Counted from the first letter of the stretch, positions 16,231 through 26,177 are shown. The stretch is DNA of 40,968 nt from Acetobacteraceae bacterium (GCA_025352995.1 JANXRN010000405.1:1-40968), one strand, 5' to 3'. Program-made: numbers and translations. The notes: generated by a model not told the origin, from the sequence alone.

Positions 16231-17478
16231 ATGCGCACCAGTCTTCCATCCACCGGTAGAAGTCCCGAAGCCCTCCTCACCGAAATGCGCGCGATGAAAT
16301 CGGGCGATGCCGACTGGCAAGGCGGCAAGGTGCCGCTTTACGTCTTCAAGGCCGAGGACAGCGTGACCGAAATCGGCAAGGCTGCATTCTTCGAGTATTT
16401 TTCCGAGAACGCACTCGGCGCCGGGCGGGCATTTCCATCCGTCAAGCGCCTGGAGGATGAGGTTGTCGGCATGGCGCTCGGCCTGTTCAACGCGCCGGAC
16501 GGGGCACGCGGCTTCATGTCCACCGGCGGCACCGAAAGCATTGTGCTGGCGGTGCAGGCGTGCCGGGACTGGTCGCGCAAGCACCGTAAGGACCCCACCC
16601 ATCGCGGAAATATCGTGGCGTCGGAGACCGTGCATCCCGCGTTCAACAAGGGCGCCAAGCTGATGGACCTTGATGTGCGGCGGGCGCCGGTCGGGGCCGA
16701 TCTGCGGATGGATCTGGCAGCGATTGAGGCGCTGATTGATGAAAACACCATCATGCTGGTCGGCTCGGCGCCGAATTTTCCTTATGGGATGATCGACCCG
16801 ATTGCCGCCCTGGGGGACATCGCGACGCGGCGTGGGGTGTGGCTGCATGTCGATGCCTGTGTCGGTGGCTACCTGGCGCCGTTTGTGCGGATGATCGGGC
16901 GGCCCGTGCCGGATTTCGATTTCGTGGTGCCGGCGGTGAGTTCCCTGTCGGCCGATTTGCACAAGTTCGGCTTCTGTCCGAAGCCGGCATCGACGGTGTT
17001 TTATCGCGATGCTGACAAAGCCCAGCACCATATGTTTGATGCAGATGTGTGGCCGAACGGGCGGTTTGTGACATCCACCATTGTCGGCACGCGGCCGGCC
17101 GGCGGGGCCGCCGGGGCGTGGGCGGTGCTGAACCATCTCGGGGTCGAAGGGTTCAAGCGGATTGCGACGAATTTGATGGGCTTCATCGATGCCTACCAGG
17201 ACGGCATTCGCGCAACGCCGGGCCTGCATATTATCGGTGCGCCCGATTTGTCCATTGTGGCGTATGGATCGAACGAATTTGATATTTTCCGGGTCGCCGA
17301 GGTGATGAGCGCCAAGGGCTGGCTGCCCGGCCTGGTGCAGCGGCCGCGCGGCATCCACCGGATGATGTCGATGTTTCATGCGCCGGTGCTGGACCAGTAT
17401 CTGGATGACATGCGGGCCGCGATCGGGGTGGTGCGGCAGGAAGCGCCGACCGAGGCCAAAATAAAGGCGAACTACTAA
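16231..17478 (+). CDS. PLP-dependent group II decarboxylase / lyase
   Basis: A 415-residue fold-type I PLP enzyme related to glutamate/tyrosine decarboxylases and, more closely by motif, sphingosine-1-phosphate lyase. Lys245 in SADLHKFGFCPK should bind PLP. Asp208 (LHVDACVGGY) contacts the pyridine nitrogen, and STGGTES (97-103) contacts the phosphate. ATG 16231 follows AAAGGA, just beyond a palindromic repeat; a longer frame starting inside the repeat is rejected. The stop overlaps the next start (TAATG), so it is translationally coupled to the M81 gene. The substrate is unknown: an amino acid released by the neighbouring hydrolases is plausible. Confidence 0.9.
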   Translation: MRTSLPSTGRSPEALLTEMRAMKSGDADWQGGKVPLYVFKAEDSVTEIGKAAFFEYFSENALGAGRAFPSVKRLEDEVVGMALGLFNAPDGARGFMSTGGTESIVLAVQACRDWSRKHRKDPTHRGNIVASETVHPAFNKGAKLMDLDVRRAPVGADLRMDLAAIEALIDENTIMLVGSAPNFPYGMIDPIAALGDIATRRGVWLHVDACVGGYLAPFVRMIGRPVPDFDFVVPAVSSLSADLHKFGFCPKPASTVFYRDADKAQHHMFDADVWPNGRFVTSTIVGTRPAGGAAGAWAVLNHLGVEGFKRIATNLMGFIDAYQDGIRATPGLHIIGAPDLSIVAYGSNEFDIFRVAEVMSAKGWLPGLVQRPRGIHRMMSMFHAPVLDQYLDDMRAAIGVVRQEAPTEAKIKANY

Positions 17479-18995
17479 TGCGCGTCATGATTGCGTCGGT
17501 GATGCACGAATCCAATTCATTCGCCGGGAATTTCGTGCCGTTCAGCCATTTTGAACGGCGCGGCGTGCTGCATGGTGCCGCGATCCCGCCGGCCTATGCC
17601 GGAACCCGTACCGAAATGGCGGCCTTCATCACGGCCGGTGCGGAACAGGGCTGGGACATTGTGCCAGCCTTGGTGGCGCGGGGCACGCCGTCCGGGCCAA
17701 TCGATGCGGCAGGATTTGCGCGGATTATTGAGCTGCTGGCGGCGGCAACCCGTGCGGCACTGCCGGTGGACGGGGTGCTGCTGGCGTTGCACGGCGCGTT
17801 TTCATCCGAAGCCGAGGATGATGGCGACGGCGCTTTTGCAGCAACTGTGCGCGCCATCGTCGGGGATGGTGTGCCCATCAGCATCACGCTTGACCCGCAC
17901 GGCAACGTGTCTGATCGGCTGGCGGCGTCGGTCAACGCGATCAGCGCTTATCGCACCCATCCGCACACCGATCATTTCGAAGCCGGGCAGCGCGCGGCCA
18001 AGACGCTGGCGCGGGCCTTGCGCGGCGAGATCAGGCCGGTCGTGCATCTGGCCCGTGCGCCCTTGTTGCGCGGCTTCGATGCCTGTCGCACCACGCCCGC
18101 CGATGGCCCAATGCAGCGCGCGATGGCGCGCGCCAGGGCGCTGGAAGCGGCGGATTCCGGGATTGTCGAAATCTCCGTCCAGGCAGGTTATTCGTCGGCG
18201 GATGTTTTCCAGGCGGGTGCCAGCGTGGCGGTCACCGGCGATGGACATGATCCACGCTTTGCGGCCGCAGCGGCAGAAATGGTCCGGCTTGGCTGGGATG
18301 AACGCCACCGGGAAACCGTGAAGATGCTGACCGCAGCTGAGGCGTTTGCCGAAGCGATGGCGGTGCCGGCCGGACGTGGTCCGGTGGTGATCGCCGATTT
18401 CGGCGACGCGCCGAACGCCGGTGGGCATGGCGACACGACGGCGCTGCTGGCGCTGATCCTGGCCGTCAAACCAACGAATACATTAGTGGCGGCAGTCGCC
18501 GATCCGGCAGCGGTTCGCGCGGCCCAGGGCGCCGGCGTCGGCGGCGAAATCAGCATCGCGCTGGGCGGACATGTCGCCCCAAGCCAAGGCGGCGGGCCGA
18601 TCGATGTGGTCGCGCGGGTCGTGTCGCTGGCCGACGGAATTTACGTGCATGAAGGGCCATACACCACCGGCGTGACTGGCGATCTGGGTGCGTCCGCGCT
18701 GTTGGATTGCGGCGGGGTGCTGGTGATCGTCACGACCTTGGCGCGCAGCATATTCGACCTCGCCCAGGTCCGGATTTTCGGCATCCAGCCGGAAGATTTT
18801 GATCTGATCGCGATCAAGGTGATGGATGCATTCCGCGCCGGGTTCGCGCCGATCATGCGGACGGCGATTTGCTGCGAAACCGGTGGCACCACCAGCCGTT
18901 TCCACGTCACGCTCGCCTTCAACAAACTACGCCGGCCGATCTGGCCGCTCGATCCAGATGATGTGGTGGCGCGCCACGCGGGGTATTTGCCATGA
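17478..18995 (+). CDS. M81 family metallopeptidase (MlrC-like)
   Basis: A 505-residue member of the family named after MlrC, the enzyme that degrades linearised microcystin. Candidate zinc ligands are Asp139 and His141 (TLDPHGN) and the His161/His163 pair (YRTHPHTD). The start MHESNSF (9-15) is a family landmark. The C-terminal MlrC domain begins at about residue 295 and contains DFGDAPNAGGHGDTT. No signal peptide, so it is cytoplasmic. The start overlaps the decarboxylase stop and its own stop overlaps the next start (ATGA). Most members have unknown substrates; the binding protein and M20 hydrolase alongside suggest cleavage of an imported amide or cyclic peptide-like compound. Confidence 0.92.
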   Translation: MRVMIASVMHESNSFAGNFVPFSHFERRGVLHGAAIPPAYAGTRTEMAAFITAGAEQGWDIVPALVARGTPSGPIDAAGFARIIELLAAATRAALPVDGVLLALHGAFSSEAEDDGDGAFAATVRAIVGDGVPISITLDPHGNVSDRLAASVNAISAYRTHPHTDHFEAGQRAAKTLARALRGEIRPVVHLARAPLLRGFDACRTTPADGPMQRAMARARALEAADSGIVEISVQAGYSSADVFQAGASVAVTGDGHDPRFAAAAAEMVRLGWDERHRETVKMLTAAEAFAEAMAVPAGRGPVVIADFGDAPNAGGHGDTTALLALILAVKPTNTLVAAVADPAAVRAAQGAGVGGEISIALGGHVAPSQGGGPIDVVARVVSLADGIYVHEGPYTTGVTGDLGASALLDCGGVLVIVTTLARSIFDLAQVRIFGIQPEDFDLIAIKVMDAFRAGFAPIMRTAICCETGGTTSRFHVTLAFNKLRRPIWPLDPDDVVARHAGYLP

Positions 18996-20554
18996 AGCGC
19001 TTTTTACTGCTGTGCCTGTTGCTCGCCGGCCCCGCCCGCGCGGAAAGCGTGCTGCGCTACGCGCCGTTGGGGGATTTGCGCATTCTTGACCCGATCTGGA
19101 CTTCGGCAGCGATTACGCTGAGCCACGGCCAGATGATTTACGACGCGCTGATCACCACGGACAGCAAGCTCGAACCCAAGCTGCAAATGGCGGAAAGCGT
19201 GCAAACCAGCGCGGACGGGTTGCGCTGGACATTCCGCCTGCGCCCGGGCCTGGTGTTCCATGACGGTCAGAAAGTCACGTCCCGCGATGTGATCGCCTCC
19301 CTCATCCGGTGGGGCAAGCGCGTCACTGCGGGCCAGGCGCTGTTTGCGCGGGTCGCCTCGGTGAATGCGATTGATGACATGACCCTGGAACTGGTGCTCG
19401 CCCGCCCGTTCGGGCCGGTGATGGAAGCTTTGTCTTCCCCGGTGCAAGCGCCGTTCGTGATGCGCGAAGCCGATGCCAGCACCGATGCCTTCAAGCAGGT
19501 CACCACTGCAATTGGCTCCGGGCCGTTCGAGTTCGTGCCCGGCGAATTCCAGGCCGGGCACCGCGTGGTCTATCGCAAATTCCCCGGCTATGTGCCGCGC
19601 ACGGAGCAAGCGGATTTCTATTCCGGCGGCAAGATGGTGAAAATCGATCGGGTCGAATGGATTTACCTGCCCGACCAGGCGACGGCTTTGGGCGCGCTGC
19701 AAACCGGGGAGATCGACATGCTGGCGTCGGTATCGCCGGATTTCCTGCCGATATTGCGCGCGCGCAAGGATATCGTGGTCCAGGTCATCGACCGCATCGG
19801 CCAAATTGGCACCATCCGGCCCAACGCCGCGCATCTGCCGTTCAGCGACCCGCGCGCCCGCCAGGCGCTGACCTTGTTAATTGACCAGCCCGCGTTCGCG
19901 GCAGCCCTTGCCGGCAGTCCGGAATTTGGCCGCGCCTGCTTTGCGGTGTTCGTCTGCGGGTCGCCGTACGAAACCGATTTCGGTGCCGACAAATGGAAAA
20001 AGCCCGACATCGCGCTGGCCAAGAAGCTGCTGGCCGATGCCGGCTATCGCGGCGAAAAACTGGTGCTGCTCGACCCGATCGACCAGCCGGACATCCATGT
20101 GATGGCGCTGCTGACCGCCGACGCGCTGCGCCGCGCCGGGATTGCGGTGGATGTGCAGACGATGGATTGGAGCACGGTGCTAACAAGGCGCAACAGCCGC
20201 GATCTGCCATCGGCCAACCCTGCCGGCTGGGACATCGCTTTCACCTTCTGGGGCGGGTTGGCATTGGCCAGCCCGATGACCAATGCGCCGCTGGTGGCAA
20301 GCTGCGATGGCAAGAATTTGTACGGCTGGCCGTGCGATCCGGAAATCGAACGGCTGCGCGCGGCTTTCACCGACGCGACCGACCCCATTGTGCGGAAATC
20401 GGTGATCGAGGCGTTGCAAATGCGGTTCTACGAGGCCGCGCCCTATATCAGCACCGGGCTATTTTTCCGCCCGATGGCGTATCGTGCGAATTTGCGCGGG
20501 CTCCTGACGACGCCTTACCCGGTGATGTGGAATATCGAGAAAGCCGGTCCATAA
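18992..20554 (+). CDS. ABC transporter substrate-binding protein, family 5
   Basis: A 520-residue periplasmic solute-binding protein of the dipeptide/oligopeptide (SBP_bac_5) type. It has a clear signal peptide (MKRFLLLCLLLAGPARA, cleavage near residue 17). Family features include WTFRLRPGLVFHDGQKVT (about 74-91) and GSGPFEFVPGE, and repeated DPIDQPDIHV-like lobes towards the C-terminus. The ATG overlaps the M81 stop (ATGA). No permease or ATPase gene of the transporter is in the window, so it either uses a remote transporter or is an orphan. It is convergent with the M20 gene 15 bp away. Substrate unknown. Confidence 0.93.
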   Translation: MKRFLLLCLLLAGPARAESVLRYAPLGDLRILDPIWTSAAITLSHGQMIYDALITTDSKLEPKLQMAESVQTSADGLRWTFRLRPGLVFHDGQKVTSRDVIASLIRWGKRVTAGQALFARVASVNAIDDMTLELVLARPFGPVMEALSSPVQAPFVMREADASTDAFKQVTTAIGSGPFEFVPGEFQAGHRVVYRKFPGYVPRTEQADFYSGGKMVKIDRVEWIYLPDQATALGALQTGEIDMLASVSPDFLPILRARKDIVVQVIDRIGQIGTIRPNAAHLPFSDPRARQALTLLIDQPAFAAALAGSPEFGRACFAVFVCGSPYETDFGADKWKKPDIALAKKLLADAGYRGEKLVLLDPIDQPDIHVMALLTADALRRAGIAVDVQTMDWSTVLTRRNSRDLPSANPAGWDIAFTFWGGLALASPMTNAPLVASCDGKNLYGWPCDPEIERLRAAFTDATDPIVRKSVIEALQMRFYEAAPYISTGLFFRPMAYRANLRGLLTTPYPVMWNIEKAGP

Positions 20555-20569
20555 GCGCGGCTAAGTTGG

Positions 20570-21997
20570 TCAGGGCGCAGGCGGCCGTGGCGGCTGGGGC
20601 GGCTTCACCTCATCCGGGATAGGACACACATAAGCCTGCCCCCCGGTCCGTTCGACCAGTTCCGCCTTCGCCGCCGCGATCAGCGCCGGGTTCTGCAAGA
20701 CATCCAACGCGGTGGCTGCCATCACCTTGGCGACATGCACCATGCCCTTCTTGGCGTGCGGCGATTTGCCTTGCGCGGTGAACTGCCAGGAATGGAACGG
20801 CGAACCGATTGCCGCCGTCGCCCCTTCCGCCTGCACCAGCGGCACCACCCAGGACACGTCGCCCACGTCGGTGCTGCCCATCATCAATGTGCGCTGGCTG
20901 TCGAGTGGGGTGATCCGCTGGGCCAGCGCTTCCCCATCCCGCGCGCCCATCCCGACATGCTGGTAGTGCGCGTTGATATCGTCGGGCCGCAACGTCGCGC
21001 GGATATCGTCGGCAAATTTGCGGTCGGCATCGTCCCAGTCCGGCAGGCCAAGCCGCTCGATGTTGGCCTGCATCGCTTCTTCCAGCGGCCGGTTGGGCAC
21101 CAGATCGGACATGCCGGCAACCGGCTGCACTGTTACGGCGGTTTCGGTCATCAAGGCCGCCCCGTCAGCAATTTTGCGCACCCGTGCCGCCAGCGCCCGC
21201 ACGTCGGCAGAGGTTTCACCACGGATCATGTAGCGCACCTTGGCCGCCGCCTGCACCACGTTGGGCGCCACACCGCCACCATCCAACAGCGCGTAATGAA
21301 TGCGCGCGCTCGATGGCATGTGTTCCCGCATATAATTCACCCCGACATTCATCAGTTCGACCGCATCGAGCGCGGATCGGCCAAGATGCGGCGCGGCAGC
21401 GGCATGGCTCGCCCGCCCGGCAAAGCTGTAATCAACCATGACATTGGCCAGCGACCGCGCTGGCATCACTCCGGGGAAGGTCATCGGATGCCAGGAAATC
21501 GCGATATCGACGTCTGCAAACACCCCTGCCCTTGTCATGAACGCTTTGCCGGACCCGCCCTCTTCCGCTGGGCAGCCGTAGTACCGCACCCGCCCCTTGA
21601 TGCCGTTGGCCGCGAGCCAATCCTTGACCGCCGTCGCCGCCAGCATCGCCCCCGCGCCCAACAAATTATGCCCGCAGCCATGCCCCGCACCATCGCCGGG
21701 CAATGGCGTATGGGTTGCCATCCCGGCTTCCTGCGCCAGGCCCGGTAGCGCATCAAACTCCCCGAGGATCGCAATCACCGGGCCTTCATCCCCGGCCTCC
21801 CCCATCACCGCGGTCGGCATGCCGGCGACGTTCTCCGTCACCCGGAACCCCTGCTCCCGCAGCATCGCGGTGTGTTCGGCGACCGAGCGATATTCGTGGA
21901 AATTGACCTCTGGCGTGTCGAACACCCGGTCGCTGAGCCCCTCGAAGGCTTCGCGGTGCTGGTCAACGATGGTCCAGATTTCGTCCGAATTGCGCAT
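20570..21997 (-). CDS. M20 family amidohydrolase (AbgB-like)
   Basis: A 475-residue di-zinc hydrolase resembling p-aminobenzoyl-glutamate hydrolase subunit B and related amidohydrolases. Likely metal residues are Cys108 and His110 in GHGCGHN, Glu145/Glu146 in CPAEEGGSG and His170 (ISWHP), with a further His near the C-terminus (SPFHSW). The dimerisation domain interrupts the catalytic domain at about 185-300. It ends in a Pro-rich tail (EVKPPQPPRPPAP). ATG 21997 follows AGGAGA. It points at the decarboxylase/M81/binding-protein trio and probably acts in the same breakdown route; its own start region is divergent from dnaE2. Substrate unproven. Confidence 0.92.
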   Translation of the reverse strand: MRNSDEIWTIVDQHREAFEGLSDRVFDTPEVNFHEYRSVAEHTAMLREQGFRVTENVAGMPTAVMGEAGDEGPVIAILGEFDALPGLAQEAGMATHTPLPGDGAGHGCGHNLLGAGAMLAATAVKDWLAANGIKGRVRYYGCPAEEGGSGKAFMTRAGVFADVDIAISWHPMTFPGVMPARSLANVMVDYSFAGRASHAAAAPHLGRSALDAVELMNVGVNYMREHMPSSARIHYALLDGGGVAPNVVQAAAKVRYMIRGETSADVRALAARVRKIADGAALMTETAVTVQPVAGMSDLVPNRPLEEAMQANIERLGLPDWDDADRKFADDIRATLRPDDINAHYQHVGMGARDGEALAQRITPLDSQRTLMMGSTDVGDVSWVVPLVQAEGATAAIGSPFHSWQFTAQGKSPHAKKGMVHVAKVMAATALDVLQNPALIAAAKAELVERTGGQAYVCPIPDEVKPPQPPRPPAP

Positions 21998-22102
21998 GGG
22001 TGGTCTCCTGTTGGGCGCGACGATAAGGGGACACGCACGTTCTAGGAAGGTCTTGTTTCTGCGTCGCCATCCAGGGCGTTTTCATGTGTCGCACCCCTCT
22101 CC

Positions 22103-22130
22103 TTGCTATCGGCGGCAACATGCTTATGTT
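22103..22130 (+). promoter_or_regulatory. Predicted dnaE2 promoter
   Basis: TTGCTA (22103-22108) and TATGTT (22125-22130) are separated by 16 bp. The -10 hexamer overlaps the SOS box, so bound LexA would block it. Assigned by eye from consensus and position. Confidence 0.45.
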
Positions 22131-22142
22131 CGCTTTTTGTTC
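22128..22142 (+). promoter_or_regulatory. LexA (SOS) box of dnaE2
   Basis: A perfect GTTC-N7-GTTC (22128-22131 and 22139-22142), the alphaproteobacterial LexA operator. It lies 17 bp before the dnaE2 ATG and overlaps the predicted -10 element. Damage-induced LexA cleavage should therefore switch on dnaE2. Confidence 0.85.
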
Positions 22143-22159
22143 ACGGACAATACCCCAAA

Positions 22160-25100
22160 ATGATCCCGGCCTATGCCGAACTCCAGGCCGCCTCGCATTT
22201 CTCCTTCCTGCGCGGCGCATCGAGTTGCGATGAGCTGTTTGCCGAAGCGGCAGCCCTTGGCCTGCACGCGCTGGCGATCACCGACCGTGCGTCGCTCGCG
22301 GGCAGCGTGCGGGCGCATGTCGCCGCAGAGGCCGCTGGCATTCGTGCCATTATCGGGTGCCGGCTTGATCTGCTGTGCGGGGCGGTTCTACTGGTCTATC
22401 CGACCGATCGGGCCAGCTACGCGCGCTTGTGCCGGCTGCTGTCGCTGGGAAAATCGCGTGCCGGCAAGGGCGCGTGCAAATTGGCTTGGGACGATTTGGC
22501 GGACTACAGCGCCGGATTATGGGCGATTCTGGTGCCGGATGATGCGTGTGCCAGCAACTTGCAGCGCGTGCGCAGTATTTTCGGCGACCGCGCATCCCTG
22601 GCTTTGACGCTCGCCCGCCGCCCGGGCGACGCAATACGGTTGCATGATTTGGCAAATCTGGCAGCCCAGGCGCGGGTGGCCGTGGTCGCCACTAACGACG
22701 TGCTGTTCCATGCCCCCGACCGCCGCATCTTGCAGGATGTGGTGACCTGCATCCGCGAAGGCTGCACCATCGATGCGGTGGGGTTTCGCCGCGAACGCAA
22801 CGCCGATCGGCATCTGAAAGCGCCGGCGGAAATGGCGCGGCTGTTCGCGCGCTGGCCGGACGCGGTCGCACGCTCGGTCGAAATCGCCGATCGCTGCCGG
22901 TTTTCACTGTCGGAGTTGCGCTACCAATATCCCAATGAAGTTGCAGCCCCTGGCGTTACCCCGATCGCGGAACTCACCCGTCGCACCTGGCTGGGTGCCG
23001 CCTGGCGCTATCCGGGCGGCGTTCCCGACAAGGTCACTGCGGCCTTGCGGCATGAGCTGACCTTGATCGACCGCCTCGACTACGCGCCTTACTTCCTCAC
23101 CGTGGACGCCATTGTTCGTTTCGCCCGCAGCCAGGATATTTTATGCCAGGGCCGCGGCTCGGCGGCTAATTCGGCGGTGTGTTATGTGCTTGGCATCACC
23201 TCGATCGACCCGGAACGCCATGATCTGCTGTTCGAGCGCTTCGTGTCGCAGGAACGCCGCGAACCGCCGGATATCGATGTCGATTTCGAGCATGAACGGC
23301 GCGAGGACGTCATCCAGTGGATTTATAAAACCTACGGACGGAACCGGGCCGCGTTGTGCGCGACGGTCATTCGCTATCGCGGGCGGGCGGCGATCCGCGA
23401 TGTCGGCAAGGCGATGGGGCTGACCGAAGATGTGATCAGCGTCCTGGCCAAGCAGATCCGGCATTGGGACGAGGAAGGGGTGCATGAAAGCCATGCCGCC
23501 GAGCTTAACCTCAACCTTGACGACCCGCGTTTGCGGCTGACGCTCGATCTGGCGCGGCAATTGATGGGCACCCCGCGGCATTTGTCGCAGCATCCGGGCG
23601 GGTTCGTGCTGACCCAGGATCGGCTCGACGAGCTGGTGCCGATCGAGCCGGCGGCGATGAAAGATCGCGCCATTATCGAGTGGGACAAAGACGATATCGA
23701 CGTGGTAAAATTCATGAAAGTCGACGTGCTGGGCCTGGGCATGCTGGGCTGCATGCGGCGGGCGTTCGATCTGCTGGCCGAGCACAAGGGCATGAAGCTC
23801 AACCTCGCCACCATCCCGGCCGAAGACAAGACGACCTACAAGATGATCCAGAAGGCCGACACGGTGGGTGTGTTCCAGATTGAATCCCGCGCCCAGATGG
23901 CGATGCTGCCGCGGCTGAAGCCGGCCTGCTTTTACGATCTGGTGATCGAGGTCGCAATCGTGCGGCCCGGCCCGATCCAGGGCGATATGGTGCATCCCTA
24001 TTTACGCCGGCGCGAGGGCAAGGAAAAAGTAGAATTTCCCAGCGCCGAGCTGAAGGACGTGCTCGGCAAAACGCTCGGCGTGCCGCTGTTTCAGGAGCAG
24101 GCGATGCGGGTGGCGATCGCGTGCGCCGGCTTCACCCCAACCGAAGCCGATCAATTGCGTCGGTCCATGGCAACTTTCAAAATGACCGGTGGGGTAAGCC
24201 ATTTTCGACAAAAGATGGTGGGCGGCATGGTGGCGCGCGGCTATAGCGAGGCCTTCGCCGTGCGCACCTTCACCCAGATTGAAGGCTTCGGGTCTTACGG
24301 CTTCCCGGAAAGCCACGCGGCGTCCTTTGCCTTGATCGTCTATGCCAGTTGCTGGATGAAATGCTGGCATCCGGACGTTTTCCTCGCCGCCATCCTCAAT
24401 GCCCAGCCGATGGGGTTTTACGCGCCGGCGCAGTTGGTGATCGACGCGCGGGCGCATGGGGTGGAGGTGCGGCCGATTGATGTGAATGCCTCGCGCTGGG
24501 ATTGCAGTTTGGAGCCGCGTGGCGCGGGCCATGCGGTGCGGCTGGGCTTTCGTCTGGTGAACGGCCTGGCCAATCTTGATGGCGCGGACATCATCGAAGC
24601 GCGGGCCGATACAGGTTTCACCAGCATTGACGATCTATGGCACCGCGCCGGGGTGAAGCGCGCGGCGTTGGAGCATCTTGCTAATGCCGATGCGTTTGCC
24701 GGCCTGGGCCTGTCGCGACGCGACGCGATCTGGGCGATCCGGGTGCTGGAAGACCAGGACCTGCCTTTGTTCGCGCCGCAGATCGAACCCGAAACCAGGC
24801 TGCGCCCAATGGGGCCAGGGCGGGAAGTGACCGAAGACTACGCCGCGATCGGCTTCAGCCTGCGTGCCCATCCGGTGAGCTTCATCCGCACTGACCTTGC
24901 CAGTCAGAAAATCGCCCCTTGCAGCCAAGCCGCGCTCGCCCGCGACGGCGCCCGGCTAACCATTGCCGGCATAGTGCTGATGCGCCAGCGGCCGGGTTCG
25001 GCGCGGGGGGTGCTGTTCATCACCATCGAAGACGAAACCGGCATCGCCAATCTGGTTGTCTGGCCGGACCTGTTCGACCGTCAACGGCGGCTGATCCTGG

Positions 25101-25258
25101 CAAGTTCAATGATCGCCGTGCGCGGCCGGGTGCAGCGCGAGGGCGAGGTGGTGCATGTCGTGGCGCAGGAATTTTTCGACCTGACCGACCTGTTGCATAG
25201 CGTGGGCGATCGGGGGGACGGGCCGGCGATCAAGCCGGTCAGCCGGAATTTTCATTAA
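22160..25258 (+). CDS. dnaE2: Error-prone DNA polymerase DnaE2
   Basis: A 1032-residue C-family polymerase used in damage-induced mutagenesis. The PHP domain opens at once ([17 protein letters not shown], then [14 protein letters not shown]). Catalytic aspartates are Asp373 and Asp375 ([12 protein letters not shown]) and Asp522 (KVDVLGLG). Helix-hairpin-helix and OB domains follow, the latter at about residues 930-1020 ([16 protein letters not shown] to FFDLTDLL). The short PHP-first layout without an extended C-terminus separates it from replicative DnaE. ATG 22160 starts just after the SOS box; a frame reaching back to 22103 would place that operator inside the gene and is rejected. The usual imuA and imuB partners are not adjacent here. 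Confidence 0.95.
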   Translation: MIPAYAELQAASHFSFLRGASSCDELFAEAAALGLHALAITDRASLAGSVRAHVAAEAAGIRAIIGCRLDLLCGAVLLVYPTDRASYARLCRLLSLGKSRAGKGACKLAWDDLADYSAGLWAILVPDDACASNLQRVRSIFGDRASLALTLARRPGDAIRLHDLANLAAQARVAVVATNDVLFHAPDRRILQDVVTCIREGCTIDAVGFRRERNADRHLKAPAEMARLFARWPDAVARSVEIADRCRFSLSELRYQYPNEVAAPGVTPIAELTRRTWLGAAWRYPGGVPDKVTAALRHELTLIDRLDYAPYFLTVDAIVRFARSQDILCQGRGSAANSAVCYVLGITSIDPERHDLLFERFVSQERREPPDIDVDFEHERREDVIQWIYKTYGRNRAALCATVIRYRGRAAIRDVGKAMGLTEDVISVLAKQIRHWDEEGVHESHAAELNLNLDDPRLRLTLDLARQLMGTPRHLSQHPGGFVLTQDRLDELVPIEPAAMKDRAIIEWDKDDIDVVKFMKVDVLGLGMLGCMRRAFDLLAEHKGMKLNLATIPAEDKTTYKMIQKADTVGVFQIESRAQMAMLPRLKPACFYDLVIEVAIVRPGPIQGDMVHPYLRRREGKEKVEFPSAELKDVLGKTLGVPLFQEQAMRVAIACAGFTPTEADQLRRSMATFKMTGGVSHFRQKMVGGMVARGYSEAFAVRTFTQIEGFGSYGFPESHAASFALIVYASCWMKCWHPDVFLAAILNAQPMGFYAPAQLVIDARAHGVEVRPIDVNASRWDCSLEPRGAGHAVRLGFRLVNGLANLDGADIIEARADTGFTSIDDLWHRAGVKRAALEHLANADAFAGLGLSRRDAIWAIRVLEDQDLPLFAPQIEPETRLRPMGPGREVTEDYAAIGFSLRAHPVSFIRTDLASQKIAPCSQAALARDGARLTIAGIVLMRQRPGSARGVLFITIEDETGIANLVVWPDLFDRQRRLILASSMIAVRGRVQREGEVVHVVAQEFFDLTDLLHSVGDRGDGPAIKPVSRNFH

Positions 25259-25265
25259 CCATCTG

Positions 25266-25934
25266 CTACAAGATGCCAGTCCGCGGCACCGGATGCGGGA
25301 ACAGCGCGATCTGGTCATCATAAAGCCGTTCGGCATCCGGGGCGCTGCAATAAGCGATCGCCCACAGGCTGAAGCTTGATGCACTGCGCTGCACCACCGC
25401 ATCGGCAAAGCCTGCCGCCATCAGCGCGATCAGCAATGATCGGTCGGAAAACCCGGTGCGGTGCCCCATGAAATCATTGCCCTGCGCCAACGCCGGTCCA
25501 AAGCCGTAAAGGATATCAAGCGGGGTGATCGGCCCCAGCGGCGACACATAGGCGGGATCGGTCAGCTTGCCCGCCGCGACCAACTCGGCGACCGATTGCA
25601 AATCCGGCAAGGTGATCAGCGCGATGCCGTCTGGCGCCAGCGCGCGGCGGAACTCAGCGAGCGCCACCGGGACTTCGTGCGCGGCCAAATGTTCAAGGTT
25701 GTGCGACGAATAAAGCGCCTGCATGGAACCCGACGCCACCTCGGTCATGTCGGTGATGCTGGCAATGATGTCGGGGACCACATCCGGATCAATATCAAGC
25801 CGCACTTCATCCCACCCAGCCCCCGCGAAGGCGCCGGGCAGCTTGCCGTGGGCGGCAGCGCCACACCCGACATGCAGCACGCGGCGGGCTTGGCGGGCGG
25901 GTTGGGTGGGGCGTTCGAGGGTCGTTTGCTCCAT
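25266..25934 (-). CDS. Class I SAM-dependent methyltransferase-like protein
   Basis: A 222-residue protein with a Rossmann-type methyltransferase core: VLHVGCGAAAHGKLP (19-33) as the glycine-rich SAM loop, LDIDPDVVPDI as the acidic second strand, and YSSHNLEHL (about 75-83) as the post-strand-4 motif seen in many Methyltransf_11 proteins. The C-terminal half carries a lid region rich in Ala and Phe. Substrate unknown. It is tail-to-tail with dnaE2 (7 bp apart). A palindromic repeat lies about 100 bp before its start. The glycine loop is slightly atypical, so SAM binding is likely but not certain. Confidence 0.8.
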   Translation of the reverse strand: MEQTTLERPTQPARQARRVLHVGCGAAAHGKLPGAFAGAGWDEVRLDIDPDVVPDIIASITDMTEVASGSMQALYSSHNLEHLAAHEVPVALAEFRRALAPDGIALITLPDLQSVAELVAAGKLTDPAYVSPLGPITPLDILYGFGPALAQGNDFMGHRTGFSDRSLLIALMAAGFADAVVQRSASSFSLWAIAYCSAPDAERLYDDQIALFPHPVPRTGIL

Positions 25935-26037
25935 GGGACGGTCCTTTTGACTGACCGGCCCAGCTTTCGCCCAGAACCATTAACAAATCGTGGCTTCTCT
26001 TTGGCCCCAACGCAGGAAGATTACAGCGAAGAAAGCA

Positions 26038-26059
26038 CTCCTTTTTTAAAAAAAAGGAG
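26038..26059 (-). repeat. Palindromic intergenic repeat, copy 4
   Basis: Arms CTCCTTTTTT and AAAAAAGGAG around AA, then CAAAAAAACTTTTCC. The CTCC/GGAG ends replace GTTC/GAAC of other copies on both arms, which keeps pairing. It lies 103 bp upstream of the methyltransferase start, inverted relative to copy 5 with 88 bp between cores. Confidence 0.8.
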
Positions 26060-26147
26060 CAAAAAAACTTTTCCACTTTGGTTCCGAGCGCTTCGCTGTT
26101 TCGCGGGGAGGCACGCCAACGGCCAGAATGGATAAAAAGTTTTTTTG

Positions 26148-26171
26148 GTTCTTTTTGTTCACAAAAAGAAC
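26148..26171 (-). repeat. Palindromic intergenic repeat, copy 5 (after pyk)
   Basis: Core identical to copies 3 and 8: arms GTTCTTTTTGT and ACAAAAAGAAC around TC. The outer flank has GCCAACGGCCAG (26115-26126), also found beside copy 7. The core ends 6 bp from the pyruvate kinase stop. Confidence 0.88.
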
Positions 26172-26177
26172 TGCTTG

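Noticed and set aside
22103-22159. An upstream start for dnaE2
   Set aside because: It would put the promoter and SOS box inside the coding sequence; homology begins at the 22160 ATG.
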